The position numbers and the translations under genes were made by a program. A DNA stretch of 64,000 bases, from the NCBI RefSeq assembly GCF_000499385.1, contig NW_013654309.1, positions 1 to 64,000 on the forward strand, in the 5' to 3' direction. The stretch is from Eimeria necatrix. Taxonomy: Eukaryota; Apicomplexa; Conoidasida; Eucoccidiorida; Eimeriidae. Below, in pieces: positions 11,142-24,300 of this stretch (its first letter is position 1; each line of letters begins with the position of its first letter). The notes below the pieces were generated by a model, which had not been told where the DNA came from, did no database searches, and was given only the letters and a program-made list of their open reading frames with translations.

Positions 11142-11928
11142 TGTGGCAATACCTTCAGTGCATTTGCTTCTGTGCTTCGGGGTTCTCAGTGCAGGTTGAT
11201 TGGTGCAGAAGTATCGAAGCTGCTTTCAAGCTTCCTGTCGAGCGCCGACGACAAATTTACAGTATTGGAATCAGTCAACCTTTGATTTCGTAGGATTCAA
11301 GACGCCTCGAGACTAAAGTTTGAAGTCCCACGTGGGAGGAGACACTATGAAGCAACAGAGAGAAAAGTGGCTCTCTGTCGGCTCTCCTGCTGCTTGGCTC
11401 CTCTGCCAGTAGCGCCCAGTTCTTTGCTGACAGTAAAGTAATTTGTTGTTTCTTACGAAAGATCAGGAGCGAACGGGCATTTTTGCTCGGAGCAACTGAG
11501 GAGATATCCCCATATCTGGCCGCACCAACAAGCCGACTATTTTGGGAGCTTTATCCCCCAGTTTTGGTCTTGGAATCATACATCTGTGCAGGAAAATATA
11601 TCTTACTTTTTTTAGCGAAATAGGGGTCTAGAGGGTACAAGTGGTGATGAGGGCTGGGCTGGAGTAGCTTTGTGGGTGACTCCCCGGTGACCCTGGTCAA
11701 CAATCACGGGCAGTTAACTAAGACAAATGTGGCTTTCCCAAATGTAGATATTAGATTCGAATGTAAAACGTTTAGTGGGCTCATTATTCCTTGTTTATCC
11801 TAGTTTGGGGCATCGGAGAACACATAAGCCCACGAGAGGGCTACTGCTCGCCTCCGCACTCCTCTTCCTCAAGTATTTGGCGTCTGTCTTCGCTGGTACT
11901 GAGCGTCGACCATTGGAAGAACTGTTTC
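11142..11928. promoter_or_regulatory. Divergent intergenic region, putative bidirectional promoter
   Basis: RSPH9 starts leftward at 11141 and the coiled-coil gene starts rightward at or near 11929. The 787 bases between should hold both promoters and 5' untranslated regions, possibly also a small upstream exon of the plus-strand gene, because its ORF stays open back to 11791 without an ATG. No specific motif is called. Confidence 0.5.
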
Positions 11929-14243
11929 ATGTCCTTAAATGCATCTACGGCGATGAACTGCTCTGTGGATGCCTTCGGACCATGGCCAGACTTGGCCCCA
12001 CCGCCACAGGCCATACACCTCATGCAGAGCTATGATTCGCTGAAGTCACGGCTGCTGCCCCAGGAAGGCAAGCAAAGCGTTAGGGTGCAGCAATATTCTG
12101 TCGAATCTTCCAAGGGTCCCTATGTGTCCTCTCTCTCGTGGCAGTCCTCCCTCTCTGCCTTGCTACCCTTACAGGGGTCTGCAAGCCCATGCTTCACAGG
12201 TCTCTGCCACAATCCCAACAGTTTAGTTTCAGTCTCGCGGCATGCGCAGAGATCTAAGGGTAGCCATAAGGCCGTCTTCCGTCGAAATAGTAGCCCTATG
12301 GGTGGGCGGGGGTGGTCCCCTGCTGCTCGATGCTCTCCTTCGTCGACAGGGTCACCCACTGCAGCACGTGAGACCGAACAGCTGGAAGGAGGAAACCCTC
12401 CCTTTCCCCAAACTCAGCAATGCTTGTTGGATTCCACAGACACTGATATTAGCAAATCTATGCCTCAGCCAAGACAGGCACACAAAGACGTAGCCTCAAC
12501 CTGCAGAGACCCAGTGGAGCCCTCTACCCAAAGGAGGGCCCACAGCAGCAACGCTCTAGAAAGTCCCCTAGCTAGGAGTGCCTTTAATTCGTCTCCCGAT
12601 AAAAAAGAGACTGACGATGCAAATATCTCCCGAGGGCGTAGTGCTCCACAGGCAGTTGGGAGCCTACTCATGCGTCTTCAGCGCCGTAGCTCCAGCACTC
12701 GCACGTCAAACCCTTTGAGCTGGCGTCGTCTCAGGCAGCAAGCGGCAGTTGCACCATCTGTTGTACGCAGTAGGAGCAGCAACTATGCGTCGGGAGGTGC
12801 TTGGAAGTGGGACGGGAATATGTTGGTGCCAGGTGATGACGCAAAGACGAGAGCCCTCAGACGGGAAGCTCTGGAGCGAGTAAGACAACGAGCACGAGAG
12901 GCTAGAGAGAAACAACGGCAGGACTCGCTGTTGCTTCAGCTGGAACAGGAGCAGCAGCAGCAACGCAGCCAAGAGTTAAGCCGGCAGCTTATGCAACGCA
13001 CCTTGCAACGGATACGGGAAAACGCAGTGAAGCAAGAAGAACAGAGACAGGAACAGCTCATACTGCAGCAAAAAATGATGCAACAGGCAGAAGAGAGAAA
13101 ACAATACTGCGCTCAGCACCGCAGAGCCCTGCAACAGAAGCTGATACGGCAGCAGAGAGAAATTAAAAACAAAATACGCATGCGCGCGGAGGAGAGCGTC
13201 AGGCAGTCGAGGGAAGCAAAGGCAAGGTCCCATAGCGCGTTAGGAATAGAACGCCCTTAGAAAAGCACACAGATACCAAGGGACTCAGCTCAACCAAGCA
13301 CTGCAAAGTTATTCGATTTTTCGAGCATTCCTGGTGTGTTACGCTGGTTGGGTCGCTGAGTGTGTCGCCACACTTCCCGTGAGCGCAAACTTGATTTTGC
13401 ACATATTTTCCGGGATTCTCCACTTCTTTCTCTGCAGCTGCCCTCTATATACGGCGCTTTAGTTGCAGGTATGGAGAGACTTTGCCAACGGTCTCTAGCT
13501 CCTTTTTGAATATTTGTAATTGTCTTTTCAGGAGAGAATTGCAGCGGAGCTGCGAGCCTTTAGGCGACGCACAGTCTCGCGTTTGCAGGTAGCCTAGTAC
13601 GAATCATAGAGATGTCCACATCATGTGTCTTGAAAATATACTGAACAGTAAAATCAGCCCACTGGTAAAAGAGAACAGCTTCAAAGCGAATACCTAGAAG
13701 AAGAGTAGGCACGGGACAAAGCCAAAGACAAGTGACTGATTCGAAGCCTAAGTAAACAACTCGACGCCTGGACACGCTCAATATCAAGCAATAGCAAACG
13801 ATGCATGATCAAAGCCATACTCAGTTTAGGATAGGTTGCAACCACTGCGCAAATATAGATCGCAGGAACACTTACAAGTTGGGAAACCTCTAGCTACTGA
13901 GAGACAGATTTGCTCCTGTTGTGTTGGCTGCCAAGCGTGAGGCAGAGCGCAGATCGATGAGCCAGCACACAAAATCAACGTCATTCATGTGCTTTGTCTT
14001 TTCCAGAAATATGCGGCTGAGAGAAGGGCGCCTTCCGTTCCTGCCACTGAGCGTCAAGCAGAGCAACAAAAACAGGATCCTAGAGTAACACGCTGCCCTG
14101 GTCCACTTGCAGATTTGCCCTTCTTCTGCTTTATCACTGGCACAAATCGTTTCTTAAATGAAATCACGCCCTCCTTCCATGAGTTCCGGATTACAAACAG
14201 GCCAAACAAATGGTTGGAATGTCTAGGAACTAGGCAAGGCTGA
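11929..14243 (+). CDS. Gln/Arg-rich coiled-coil protein
   Basis: Exon 1 is an ORF from the first in-frame ATG at 11929 to near 13260 (443 codons if unspliced). It has a Ser-rich disordered N-terminal two thirds, then a short GGAWKWDGNMLVPG motif (about residues 287-300) and roughly 140 residues of charged helix (ALERVRQRAREAREKQRQ...) typical of a long coiled coil. Two further exons continue the helix in phase 0: 13532-13588 (starts ERIAAELRAFRRR) and 14007-14243 (starts KYAAERR), the last ending at a TGA. The exon 1 donor is not resolved; a GTCAGG at about 13197 is one candidate. A small extra exon near 13436-13468 is possible. I do not recognise the family. A cytoskeletal or axonemal role would be a guess, prompted only by composition and the divergent RSPH9 neighbour. 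Confidence 0.65.
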
Positions 14244-14246
14244 TCA
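14241..14246. other. Abutting convergent stop codons (TGATCA)
   Basis: The plus-strand stop TGA at 14241-14243 is followed at once by TCA at 14244-14246, which is the TGA stop of the minus-strand gene. If both terminal exons are right there is no spacer and the two 3' untranslated regions must lie antisense inside each other's coding sequence. Confidence 0.6.
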
Positions 14247-17200
14247 CTGCAGCACTGGTTGAGCTTGTGGCTGCGGCATAGGTTGTTGAGGGGCCTCTTC
14301 GGGCTCTGATGAGGCTAAGGGAAGCACGGCGCCTTCGAGACGAATTCTTGGAGGTTTGAAGATGAGGCGACAGCACTGTTCTAATATAGTGGTTAACAAG
14401 CCTTTCGCCAGTGCGTTAAGGAGTCTTTTAGCACGCCTTTCATGGCGCACTCTGGCACAGGCGTTTTCTAAATCGGCTGGGGGGACCAAAGCTTCCCTTT
14501 TGCTTTTTCCCAGCACTACATTGTGCTGTTGTCGATTTGCCGTCTTGTCATATGTTTGCTGTCTCTTTCCTTCGCAAGACACTAGCTTTGTACAAGCGGT
14601 TAAAACCTCTACTGCCTTTTCGCACTATGTACGTCCTCAAAGTGACGCATGCTTTCACTCTTGGCAGTCTACGCAGTCGTGTGTTCTTAACTGGCAGCAG
14701 TCGCATATATCCGTATATTTGTAGTGCTTCTCTAGAAAGACTAGTTAAAGACACTTTTGGAGTGTCGAGTAACTAGAGAAAACTGTCCGGACTATCGCAA
14801 GAAGGCAAAAGAAATTTTGTCTGTTCGTGGATACCATAATTGATTCTGCCACAAGATTGCTGCAAGCACTTGCGCAGAATCCACCACAGAGCCGTAAGTT
14901 ATGCATGGCACATTTCAGTCTGCGAGTTTCCTTACTGGCAGTGGACCTGCACAGCAGTTTAAGCTCGGCAAGCGCGTATAGTGGGCGCATCGGCTGCAAC
15001 TGACGAGGAGACGCGACTACACGTCAGCCAACAGGATGAGCCCAGCACTTTTCGATCAGATCACATATAGATTGGATCAGCTTCCGCTCGCTCTTAAGCC
15101 CTGTTGAGCACCCATTGAGCCCCAAATCACTTGTTGAACTGAGCCAACAACAGGTATTTCTACTTTTCAGTAGGCTACGTAGTCTCTGGCCGTAATTTGC
15201 CTAATCAGCACCTCGTGCAAAGTTCGGGCCCATCGCTCGCAATCATTGACACAATCAGGAGCTCCGTGTGCAGTCCTCTTGTAATGCTGGAGGTTAATTC
15301 TCTTGCTCATGCAGGGCATCAAGTTGAGTGGCACTAAACGCTGCAACTGCCGCTGTTGCACGTCATTGCCCCATTCTGAGGATTGTGGGCTACTGTATCT
15401 CGCTTGCAGATCTTGTAATAGTAGCAGGTCGTCTTCAACCCGAGCCAATGCCTCTCTGAAACCGGCGCAGTAAAAATTGGCTGAAGACGCTCATGCTGCC
15501 GTCGCTTCATGTTACTGGAACCTGCTGCAGCGTTTCTCTACAAGTGTTTCCCAAAAAACTAACGAAGGTGTACGTTTCGGGAGAAATGCACCACTTCCTG
15601 CGCTGTATCACATGTGCTGATGAGTCAATGTACCTACTTGATTCGCGAACAGCGTCGAACTGCTTCTTTCGATACTGCAGAGCCATATCCCCTGAGGCTG
15701 GCGCGGCAGAGGAGGGAACCTAGGTGGCCCCGCACCTCCTCAAGTTCCTTTTCTGCATTCACAGGAGAGGTTCAAATCTGAACACTAGGAGGAAAAATTT
15801 TCAATGCTTTTGGAAGCTTCAATGTATGCAAAAAAGGATAACGAGGTTCTCCCAGTGCATAAAGCTCCAGCTCACCTGCTGCAACGAACATGCGACGAGA
15901 AAAGAACACCCTGGAGCGTAAGTATCTGTCCTTAATATCGAGCTTACGCTTACTGGTGTCTGTATGTGGGGGAGCAGCACACGTGGCTTCAGCATGTCGC
16001 AGTTGCTTGGAGCCTCGCAAAATTTCCATTGAATCCCATGTGTGAGCAACGCAGCCACCCCAAAGCCCCTGCTGCTGCAGCATTTGCAAGGCCCCTTGGA
16101 GCGTCCTGGCAGCAAGCCGAACGCAGCCCTCATCCCAGTATCGTATAGAGAGATTGTAGATGCTTGCGAGGCGATGCGGGCAAAAGGATGTCCCGATCGA
16201 ATGCCGGATCTGCCCATCTAAAGTTGGCAAGCGACGACTTGGGTGCATTTGCAGCACCGTCCTAAAGTTGGGCTCCAAATTCCGTCGCTGCCGGTGCATA
16301 GCTGCCCGCTGCATGCGTTCAGCCCAGCGCCATTCATTGTGGGCCTCAGTCAGTTGCTGCTGGCGCTCTCGACGAGCCGTTACGCGTTCCTGTTGTCTGT
16401 CTTGCGGGCTGCTCAGTTGCTGCCGCTGCAGCGTGCTTGTGGCACTACACGCCCTGTTTCGGCTGCTCTTTGCCGCTGAAGTATCCCGAGCGGAGCACGT
16501 TTGCAGTTTCAGGTCAGGAGGGTGAGAGGCCTAAAACAGAGCATTAAACACGCTTCCCTAGACTGTAATGCACTTGCTGTCCACGTTACGGCAGCTGCAC
16601 TTCGCCTAGTTATTTAATTTCCTGCCTTGTCATCTCCTACCTCTGCCCTTGAAGCAGCAAGAATGGGCTCCCACGTTTCCTATGGGAAAACACACACATC
16701 ACGAACACTGCACGAATAAGCAATCATCGAGTGAACAGCTGCTCAGTCCATGACACAAAGGCAGTGCCCGTGGTTCACTGCCTCGTCCGATGAATAAGCT
16801 CTGTGCCTTCGAAATATGTTTTTTTCGGGATATTACTGCAAGCGTATACCTCTGTTCCTTCGGGTGGAAGTGTGGAGTCGTGACTCGCTGGTTGGTGAAC
16901 ACAGGTTCCATCCTCAAGGTGACGCAGAAACTCCTCATTTATGCCAGAACCTTGAAGTGTTCCTAAAACATGAATTCGTATCATCACCTACGAGTTTTTC
17001 CGTAGCGTTTACATGAGAATGCATGCAAGTTTCTTTGAGGCACAGCGCAGCAGCCAGCTGCTGGAACTGCTGCACAGGCAGTCCCTGCATCCTCACCAAG
17101 TGAGCTCCAGTGGGTTGTCGCGGCCCCGTGATCCCCCTGATCTTCTTGCGCTGTGTCAGAAGCAAAATCTGGCATCTTTTCCAAGGCATATAGTTTCCAA

Positions 17201-18085
17201 TCTGTGGCCTGGTTTATTGGGGATGAGGTCCACTTAATGTCATCTCAGAAAGTCGGGAATGGTTTAGACGGGGGGACAAGGAGAGGGATGAGTGGGATCA
17301 TGGCACCCAACACTTCGCAGAAGACACTCACAAGAGTTTAGGAGGCTTCCTTGCTACAGTTGTGTCCTGAACCTACACAGAGACATCCATGGGACTGCAC
17401 ACCAACTAGAGCAAGGCCTACGCTGCCAAGGATTGCTCCCCGTGGTTAACTAGTGGAGCTTTCTCAGCACTACTGGGCTCTCGTCTTCTGCCTATCTGCT
17501 GTGTCAAAAATAACGCTAGTGCGCACTTCGTCCTGTTGAATTCCTCAAAGCTGCATGGCAGAGGCTTATCTATACATAGCACTCTTAATCACACTGGTGT
17601 GCTATCCTGGGCATCCCCTCAATCTAGCATGAAGATGCGGGAGCATTATTGAGCAGCTCCATATGCATACCTTTTCCATTTATTACCTGGATGCATTGAC
17701 TACTTTAAGACGGTGTCTACTGCGTAGATCAAGCGTGAAGGCTCAAACGTTGGTTCAGCGAAACCGCGCGGTGACCCCACGAAATCAATTATTAGGGAGA
17801 GTTTCTGCAGATTCAAAGGCCTCAAATATACTGCCATTTAGAACTGTATACTTGCATGGTAAAAATGCGTGCAGAGGATGGTGGTTTTTCGGTGTGTTGT
17901 GCGTTGGGTCACTTTTGATCGCATCCAGTTCGGCAGCGGGCTCGTCTGATGGGGGCAGATGCGCTTCGACAGACCTTGTCGGAAGTACAGGAATCCCTTG
18001 TATAAGGCTCTATTTTCGGGTTTTGTACCGCTACCACAAAATTCTCAACAGGGAAAGGATAGTCTTCCATGCTGCGATTAAACAT
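14244..18085 (-). CDS. Unidentified multi-exon protein, Gln/Arg-rich
   Basis: Core exons on the minus strand are phase-consistent: 17097-17175, 16850-16962, 15954-16530, 15638-15674, 15179-15455, 14936-14993, 14835-14859 and one starting at 14772. A terminal ORF ends at 14244; the last intron, between about 14560 and 14640, is not resolved. The largest exon (15954-16530, 192 codons) has a Gln/Arg helical segment (QQERVTARRERQQQL), then a conserved-looking part with NLSIRYWDEGCVRLAARTL. The 15179-15455 exon carries EALARVEDDLLLLQDLQ. The C-terminal exon is basic and hydrophobic and ends in a Pro/Gln tail. The reading frame stays open 5' of the ATG at 17175 (to about 17256), so earlier exons are likely; a candidate first exon starts at ATG 18085 (MFNRSMEDYPFPVENF). 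No family recognised. The core is well supported, the 5' end weak. Confidence 0.6.
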
Positions 18086-18261
18086 GGCCCCACGGCTTGC
18101 AACGGTTCGAGCCCAGACACGCAAAGCATACGTTGCCTTCCAGTAATAATTAATCCCCACCGATGTTCAAATAAAACTTTATTTCCCAATAGAAGCAATA
18201 TTTTTCCTGAAAAATCAAGTCGGCTGATCGCGGAGGAACTGTCAGCTTGTTGTTGATTACA
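18086..18261. promoter_or_regulatory. Possible short bidirectional promoter
   Basis: If the minus-strand start at 18085 and the plus-strand start at 18262 are both right, only 176 bases separate two divergent coding sequences. Both starts are tentative, so this call depends on the two gene models. Confidence 0.3.
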
Positions 18262-20505
18262 ATGCAGCGTCAGAGAGTTCACCTCCGTCCGTGGACTGTT
18301 CCTAATTTGCTAGATGACGAGGAGAACTTACCTAGACTCCTAGATGTAAGCTCCATAGCGCTTCAATCGTATCGCTTGATGGAATATCTTGGCAGTGAGT
18401 GCCGCTCCGAAATGGGGCATTCTATCTCGCGCAGCAGTCACCTCGACTGGAAGGCTGTGGACGGCTTCAGGAGACTAATAGAGCTAAAGAAGTATCTTTT
18501 TCCCAATATTGCAAACATTACTTGAGCTGGAAGTGCCTCATCACTGCATTGAAGGCAGTTGCTGCCTTTTTTAAACAAGCAGCAACACCTTAAACGAGAA
18601 CAGCGCGGAGCGGGTCCAGCGGCATTTTTCTTGGAGCAGCCATATGAAAGCCACAGTGATCCCCTTTAAGCATGTGATTCAACTGCACTGAGATGAATAT
18701 GAGATTCCATTGTGTGCAACGACTGCACGGCAAACGGAAGGACAGACAGTTTGTCAGGCGCACCAGTTTGTATCTGTAGCATAACTACATGATAGAATAC
18801 CGGAATATGCATCCCAGAAAAAACAATTCTGACATGAGGTTGCATGCGTATATACTACATTTTTGAGTGCACGATTTCTGCACATATCTTCAAGAGGCCT
18901 ATAAATGAGGCACCTTTACAAGAATTGACGGCTTTTCTGGAAACATGAGCTCGGATATGTTATGAAATATCCTACCTGCAGCCACCGCATGAACAGCCTG
19001 GTGTGCCAGAATTTGAGAAAATTGGACTAAGTAGGGTTCACGCACTGTTACTAAGGGGCTCTTTATGCGTCACCAGCGATTTTGTGCCGCGGCATTACGG
19101 AAGCTACAAACAGTGCAATGTTAGGACTGCAGGCGCAACGACGATGGCATGAAACCATCGAAAAATGAGAAGCCGCTCCCATTGGTCGAGCTTAAAAGGC
19201 TATATTTCAAGTGCTTAAATGGGAAAGCAGTGCATGGACTCCAGGGGCAGAGCTTCCCGTTAGTCCCTTATTCTTATGAAGACCTGGCAACCCTATAGTT
19301 GAAGCTGGGGGACCAACTCTGTGACTTATGCCAAGAGCACCCCAAGCGGGCAATTTGCATTCACGCCCTTTTTTATTGGTATTTGAGGTCCTTTTGAATC
19401 TCTCATTCCCCAAGATCAACTGGTTGCTCACAACATATTTTATTCAGAAAAGATTCCGGAGGCAGTGCTCTCGGGGAAACCGTCACTTCAGCGGGGAAAA
19501 ACAACTAAGCATCTGCTGAAAATATGTAACACAAAAAGGTTTTCAATTACGGTATACCACTTCGCATGCTTTCGCTAGAAAACTGCGCATTTGAGGAACC
19601 ATAGTTGCTGCGAACTTTTCAAAGCAAGGTGGATACCTTCCCTCGAATCTGTCATTACCTCAATAAAACAGTGATTTCTTGCATTGTGGTGCTAGGCCAG
19701 TCAGATAGGGGTGTAGACGTTGGCCAATATCGGTCTCTCCGTTTTCCGAAAATCAAGGTGCCTCATGAAGTTCACGTTGCTGCTTGGCACAAAATTCGGG
19801 AACTCTTTGACTCAGCCTACGGCACAACAATGTTAGCCGCTATGCGCTCCCTGAAAAATAACTAGGGCTTCGTGTCTACGTATTAGATTAGCGATTACGT
19901 ATGTTGCTGCAGAGGCCCGCAAGCAAACACGAGGACAGGGACTTCTTGCCTATGTGGGCGAAGTGGACACAATGGTGCCATATGGGTGAGCTCGCAAATC
20001 AGGGAAACACCTTAAGCTTGAGGAGTTTTACAGATTATGCTGTTTTGTGGGGCTCTGGACGCTGTACAGTCTAGTTGTACACGCAGATAGAGAAATTAGA
20101 ACGCAGCTGGCGACAGATACGCGAAGCAGAGGACACTGCTGAGTGCAAGCTCAACTCTTCGACCAGTAAATTTCGCCCGCTGGCCTCACTGCAACATGCC
20201 GCAGCGTTTGCTTATAACTGCGCAGTCTTTAACAGCTCGCTTTGTTAACCTGCTACTGCATGCAGACCCGCCTAGCATGAGCCACTGTATCCTCTGCAGT
20301 TGGACACCCTGCTAGTGTGTACAGGACTGTGCCGAAGCTTCGCAAAGACCTTTGCCAAAGGACTGTAGCTGCGCTGTCAACACAGCGCGGGCAAGTTGCG
20401 AAGAAGCCAGAAGGCGGCGTATGTGTACAGCGAAGGAAACCACTGTCGCAGGAAAAAACGAAAAACCCACAAATACGAATTCTGTCACCAACATCACACA
20501 CATAA
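18262..20505 (+). CDS. Unidentified multi-exon protein
   Basis: The first exon, 18262-18345, starts at an ATG (MQRQRVHLRPWTVPNLL) and ends at a strong GTAAGC donor in phase 0. It joins in phase 0 to an exon starting 18982 (PPHEQPGVPEFEKIGLSRV), open for 57 codons. Further coding segments lie at about 19628-19862 (VPHEVHVAAWHKIRELFDSA) and 19919-19987 (ARKQTRGQGLLAYVGEVD); their exact splice sites are unresolved. The end is better: an exon from 20089 (IEKLERSWRQIREAEDTAE, helical) splices at a GTAAAT donor in phase 1 to a last exon after a CTCTGCAG acceptor, giving a basic, Lys/Arg-rich tail that stops at 20505. No family recognised. A flagellar or centriolar protein is conceivable but unsupported. 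Confidence 0.5.
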
Positions 20506-21397
20506 TAAACACTATCGTCGCTCTTTATTGCTTTCTTGCGAATTTATTTATTTGTTTCGAAGAAAAGGCCGTTGATGGGCCCCAATGCCTACCGCATGAC
20601 TCTAGGGTGCCAGGGTCACCTCCATAAGCATAGTTTATGTGCAGCTTCAAAGCCTAGTACCATAGACCTTTAAGTTACACCGTTCTATCTGTCGGCATTT
20701 GGGGTCCCCCTGCCCATCGAAAAAACCCACGCAGTATGTTTGTCTTTGCTGCAACGGGAGAGGCGGGCAGGCAAGACCTCTGAAATGAGTCAGCAAGCCT
20801 CACCATGGGGATGTTCAGCTAACTTGGTGGGGTTTTTTATGCTATTAAATCAGCGTTTGAGCTATAATTTTTTCATATTTGTACAGCTAGACCCACATAG
20901 ATCGAGCAGGTCAGGTGCAAGGCTACAGGTTCCGCTCCATTGCCCAGCTCCCAAAGTACAACAGCACGTCGCGCGTAGAACAGAAGCAGACTGATTGGTT
21001 TCCTGATTGACCCTATTGTTTCCATAGTGAGCCTCTCTGCCACACAACTTAAATGTCCCAGCAGCAATACCTTCCCAGGCTTTTGCTTTGTTGGCACAAT
21101 TTCTAGGCGGGCTCAGCCCAGCGTCCATAACAGCAGAGACGGACCTCCCGACCCCATTAATCCAGGTATATAGGGTAGCATATAGGAGCCTCATATGGGG
21201 TGAGGAAAGAGCTACGGTAGAGAAAGAGGGGTGGCTAAAATCAGAGGCTCCATGAGGTTGCAATACTTTTCGCGTTACTCCCATGGTACGGCACATGACA
21301 AATTTGTTGCATATGCAACAGCAGCAAGCCAATACTTACGGCAGCTGGAACGTAGAAACTACTGACATTCAAAGCAGTGCATCAGAAGCAGCAAAAG
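20506..21397. other. Intergenic
   Basis: No convincing exon on either strand. The stretch should contain the 3' end of the preceding plus-strand gene and the promoter of the F-box gene. An alternative ATG at about 21310 begins a Gln-rich frame that is out of frame with the F-box ORF, so an upstream spliced exon of that gene is possible. Confidence 0.45.
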
Positions 21398-24300
21398 ATG
21401 CGGCACCCCCAGAGGCACCAGCAGCAGGAGCGCGAGCAGCAGAATCTACAGCAGCCACCAGAGCGCCAGCAAGTCGAACTGTCTCAGCACCTAGAGACCC
21501 CTAGACGAAATTCTATGGAGGCTCCCAGCGAGGTTAACCCTCCACATGGGGAAACCCCTGGAGGCCACTCTGACCAGTGTCAGCTCAATGCAGAGGCATT
21601 GGCCCTCTTCGGACCCTCAACCCGCACGCCTTCTCCCCGGAGGCAGAGCGCCAATCTAAAATCGGACTGGAGAAGCTCTCCTGAGCTCTCTGGAGCTACT
21701 CCGTCAACATCCTCAAGAACAAGGCATATAGTAAACCGCATAGTAAAAGCTACAGCCCCGCAAGAGCCCAATCTGCAAACGCAAGAGACAGGCACTCTCG
21801 TTTTCCCTACACGCTCTTCCCGTAGGTACCCTATGGTATCACCGTGTGAAAAAGTCTGCCAGGAACATCAGCAGCGCCAGCAACCGCTGCAGCTCCAGAG
21901 AGAGGGTCATCCGAGTCTAGAACCCCCTGCAGGCAGGGACGGCAGAAATGACTCAGTCAATCCAACAACATCTGTGCCGGAGATAATTATATTTCCTCCA
22001 GACAGCTCCGTTGGGATTCCAGGTCCTGTCGTATCAGAGCCTGTTGAGCGCAGAAGTCTTGCTGCTCAGCAGCCGCAGCAGCCCTGTGAGGCAAATTGCG
22101 ACACAGCCCCTGCTCAGCCTCCTGGTTCCACTGACGGAGCGAGCGCAGAAGCTCCCACAGATGTCCCCGCAAGCCATCTGGAAGGGCGGCGAAAGGCGCA
22201 ATGTCAACGGGCTTCCCGAGGAATTTCAGCCAGGGGTCGCAGGGGTAGGAAGAGAAGGGACTGCTGCACTACGAGAGAGCCACCAGGCCGCGCCAGCCTT
22301 CCGGGGGATGCTGACGAGTGCTCTAAACCCACCAGTGAATCTGCGATTGCGGCGCTAGAGGCGCGGTTCGGTTGTGGGGGTATGCCTTTTTTGGGGGGAC
22401 CTACTAAACCCCTCCACGCAGCCCACATTCTTGAGTTGTCTCCTCTGCTTCTGGCTAAGGTGCTTCAGTTGCTTCCACCTGGATCTGTAGCAGCGTTTGG
22501 CTCCACCTGCTGGGAGGCTCGTCGCGTCCTTTCCTCATACTGCTGCATCACGTCTCTTTCAGCAAGACACGTTTCTTCCCTCCTTGCGCAGCCGCCAGCC
22601 GTACTAAAAAGGCTGCTTCCCTTTTTGTTAGGCCTAAAGACCCTGGAAATAGAGCTTACTCCTGCAATCTCTTCTCCGCTCTTTTTAGGGGCCGCCGCTG
22701 CAGCAGCATCAGCTGCCGCTGCTGCTGCTGCAGGGAATCTGCTGCGACCCACAGATGCGGTGTATGACCAAGGAACCATAAGTGGCAACAATTTGAGTGA
22801 GCAAGCACATACTCCAAGAGGAACACGAGGAGAAAGAAGGCAGCAGCAGCCGCAGCAACGGACTTCTACTAGCAGCCAGCACCACCAAGCAACGCAGCAA
22901 GAAGGAAGAAGAGGCAGTCAAAGCGAATACCCCACTGAAATTCCTCTCGAGGACCCCTCCCTGTCTCGTCTATCTTGGGCGTATGGACTGGTACAGGGAA
23001 GGGCACTGGACTTGCTACGCCTGCAAGCACCCCTCTGCGACGCAGCAGTGGCTGCTGGAGACATGCAGAAAACTGAATCTTCACCAGAATCGTTGCCCTG
23101 TCCCTGGACAACTCACACAGCAATTCATGCTTCTCCGTTCATCAGCGCTCTTTGCCACTTGAAGTCTGTCTCCGCCATACTCAAGCTCTCACCTACGGGA
23201 AATCCCGGAGAAATTCAAGCTGCGACAGAGCTGTTGCTCCTGCTACAGATGCTGTTGCACAGGAACGCCAATTCTCTTGTTTCTATAAAAATCGCAGTCG
23301 ATCTGCCGCCCTCATCAGTATGTGTGAATATTCCCCAATACGTTCGAGCTCTGCTCGATGCACAGCAGTATCGCGCTGCTATAATTAAGGACTTTTCTCG
23401 GCCAATGCATTGTGCGGTTTTAAATGCTAAATATGTGCTTTGGTTGCCTCATGTCCAGAAGGCTCACAAGCGCAGGTAGAACTAACATCTTGATGTGATT
23501 TCTCAAGAGTCAAGGACTAAATTTTCCGGTACTTGAGGTGCTTAGCTGTGAGCTCTGACTGACGAGCTGATGATCTATCGTGCGACTGTGCAGCCTGCCT
23601 GGCGACACGTGCCGGCGATACTGCTTCCGCCTTCTCTCCCGCTTCTTAAGTCTCTCTACATAGACTTTCCTTTCCAAGTACGCCTGCAGCCAGGATTTCG
23701 CAGGTCCCTGCTTGTCCTCATTGCAGTGTTCCAGTCGGAGCCCGCTGCATTCATATGCGTATAGATTAAAGCAATCAACGGCAACATTTGTAGCCCGAAG
23801 CCGTGATTTTGCGGGCTATGAGCTCTTCCTGCTGCTTCCCTACTGTAGGTGATTATACGCTGTACATAACTTGCGAGCAGTTTTTGCACAGGTCACCTCT
23901 GGCCTATCCATTTCGTTGGGCTTCTCAACACTCTCGATCCACTCTGCACACAGATTAATGCTCATGAAGACAGGAATACTTTGGCGGGAACCCAAAACTA
24001 TGCAAGGGCATTCATGCCCTTGTTGCTCTAGAAAGCTGCAGGCTGAGCATAGCGGCGATGAGGGCTTTTCCGCAGCTGATGACCACTCTTTCGCGGTTCC
24101 ACCCGTCGCCAGTAGTGCACTGTGGGAAGTTGATGAAATCGTGTTCGAACCCTTGAAGGGCCAGCTGGGGGAAGCAGCTCCAGCTTTATGTATGGAAGCT
24201 GTTGCGGAGGATGATTCAGCAGCAGTAAGGCGAACTGCAGGTTCAATATCTGGAGAGTCAAGAGTAGTGGCGTACTGTATGCTAGGTGACAGCTGTATAG

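Noticed and set aside
15765..15790. tRNA-like GGTTCAAATC box
   Set aside because: The flanking bases do not form a T-arm stem, no matching D-arm or acceptor stem is visible, and it overlaps coding sequence.
17663..18256. 197-codon plus-strand ORF with a hydrophobic segment
   Set aside because: No ATG-linked splice context, and it lies opposite a minus frame that fits the neighbouring minus gene better.
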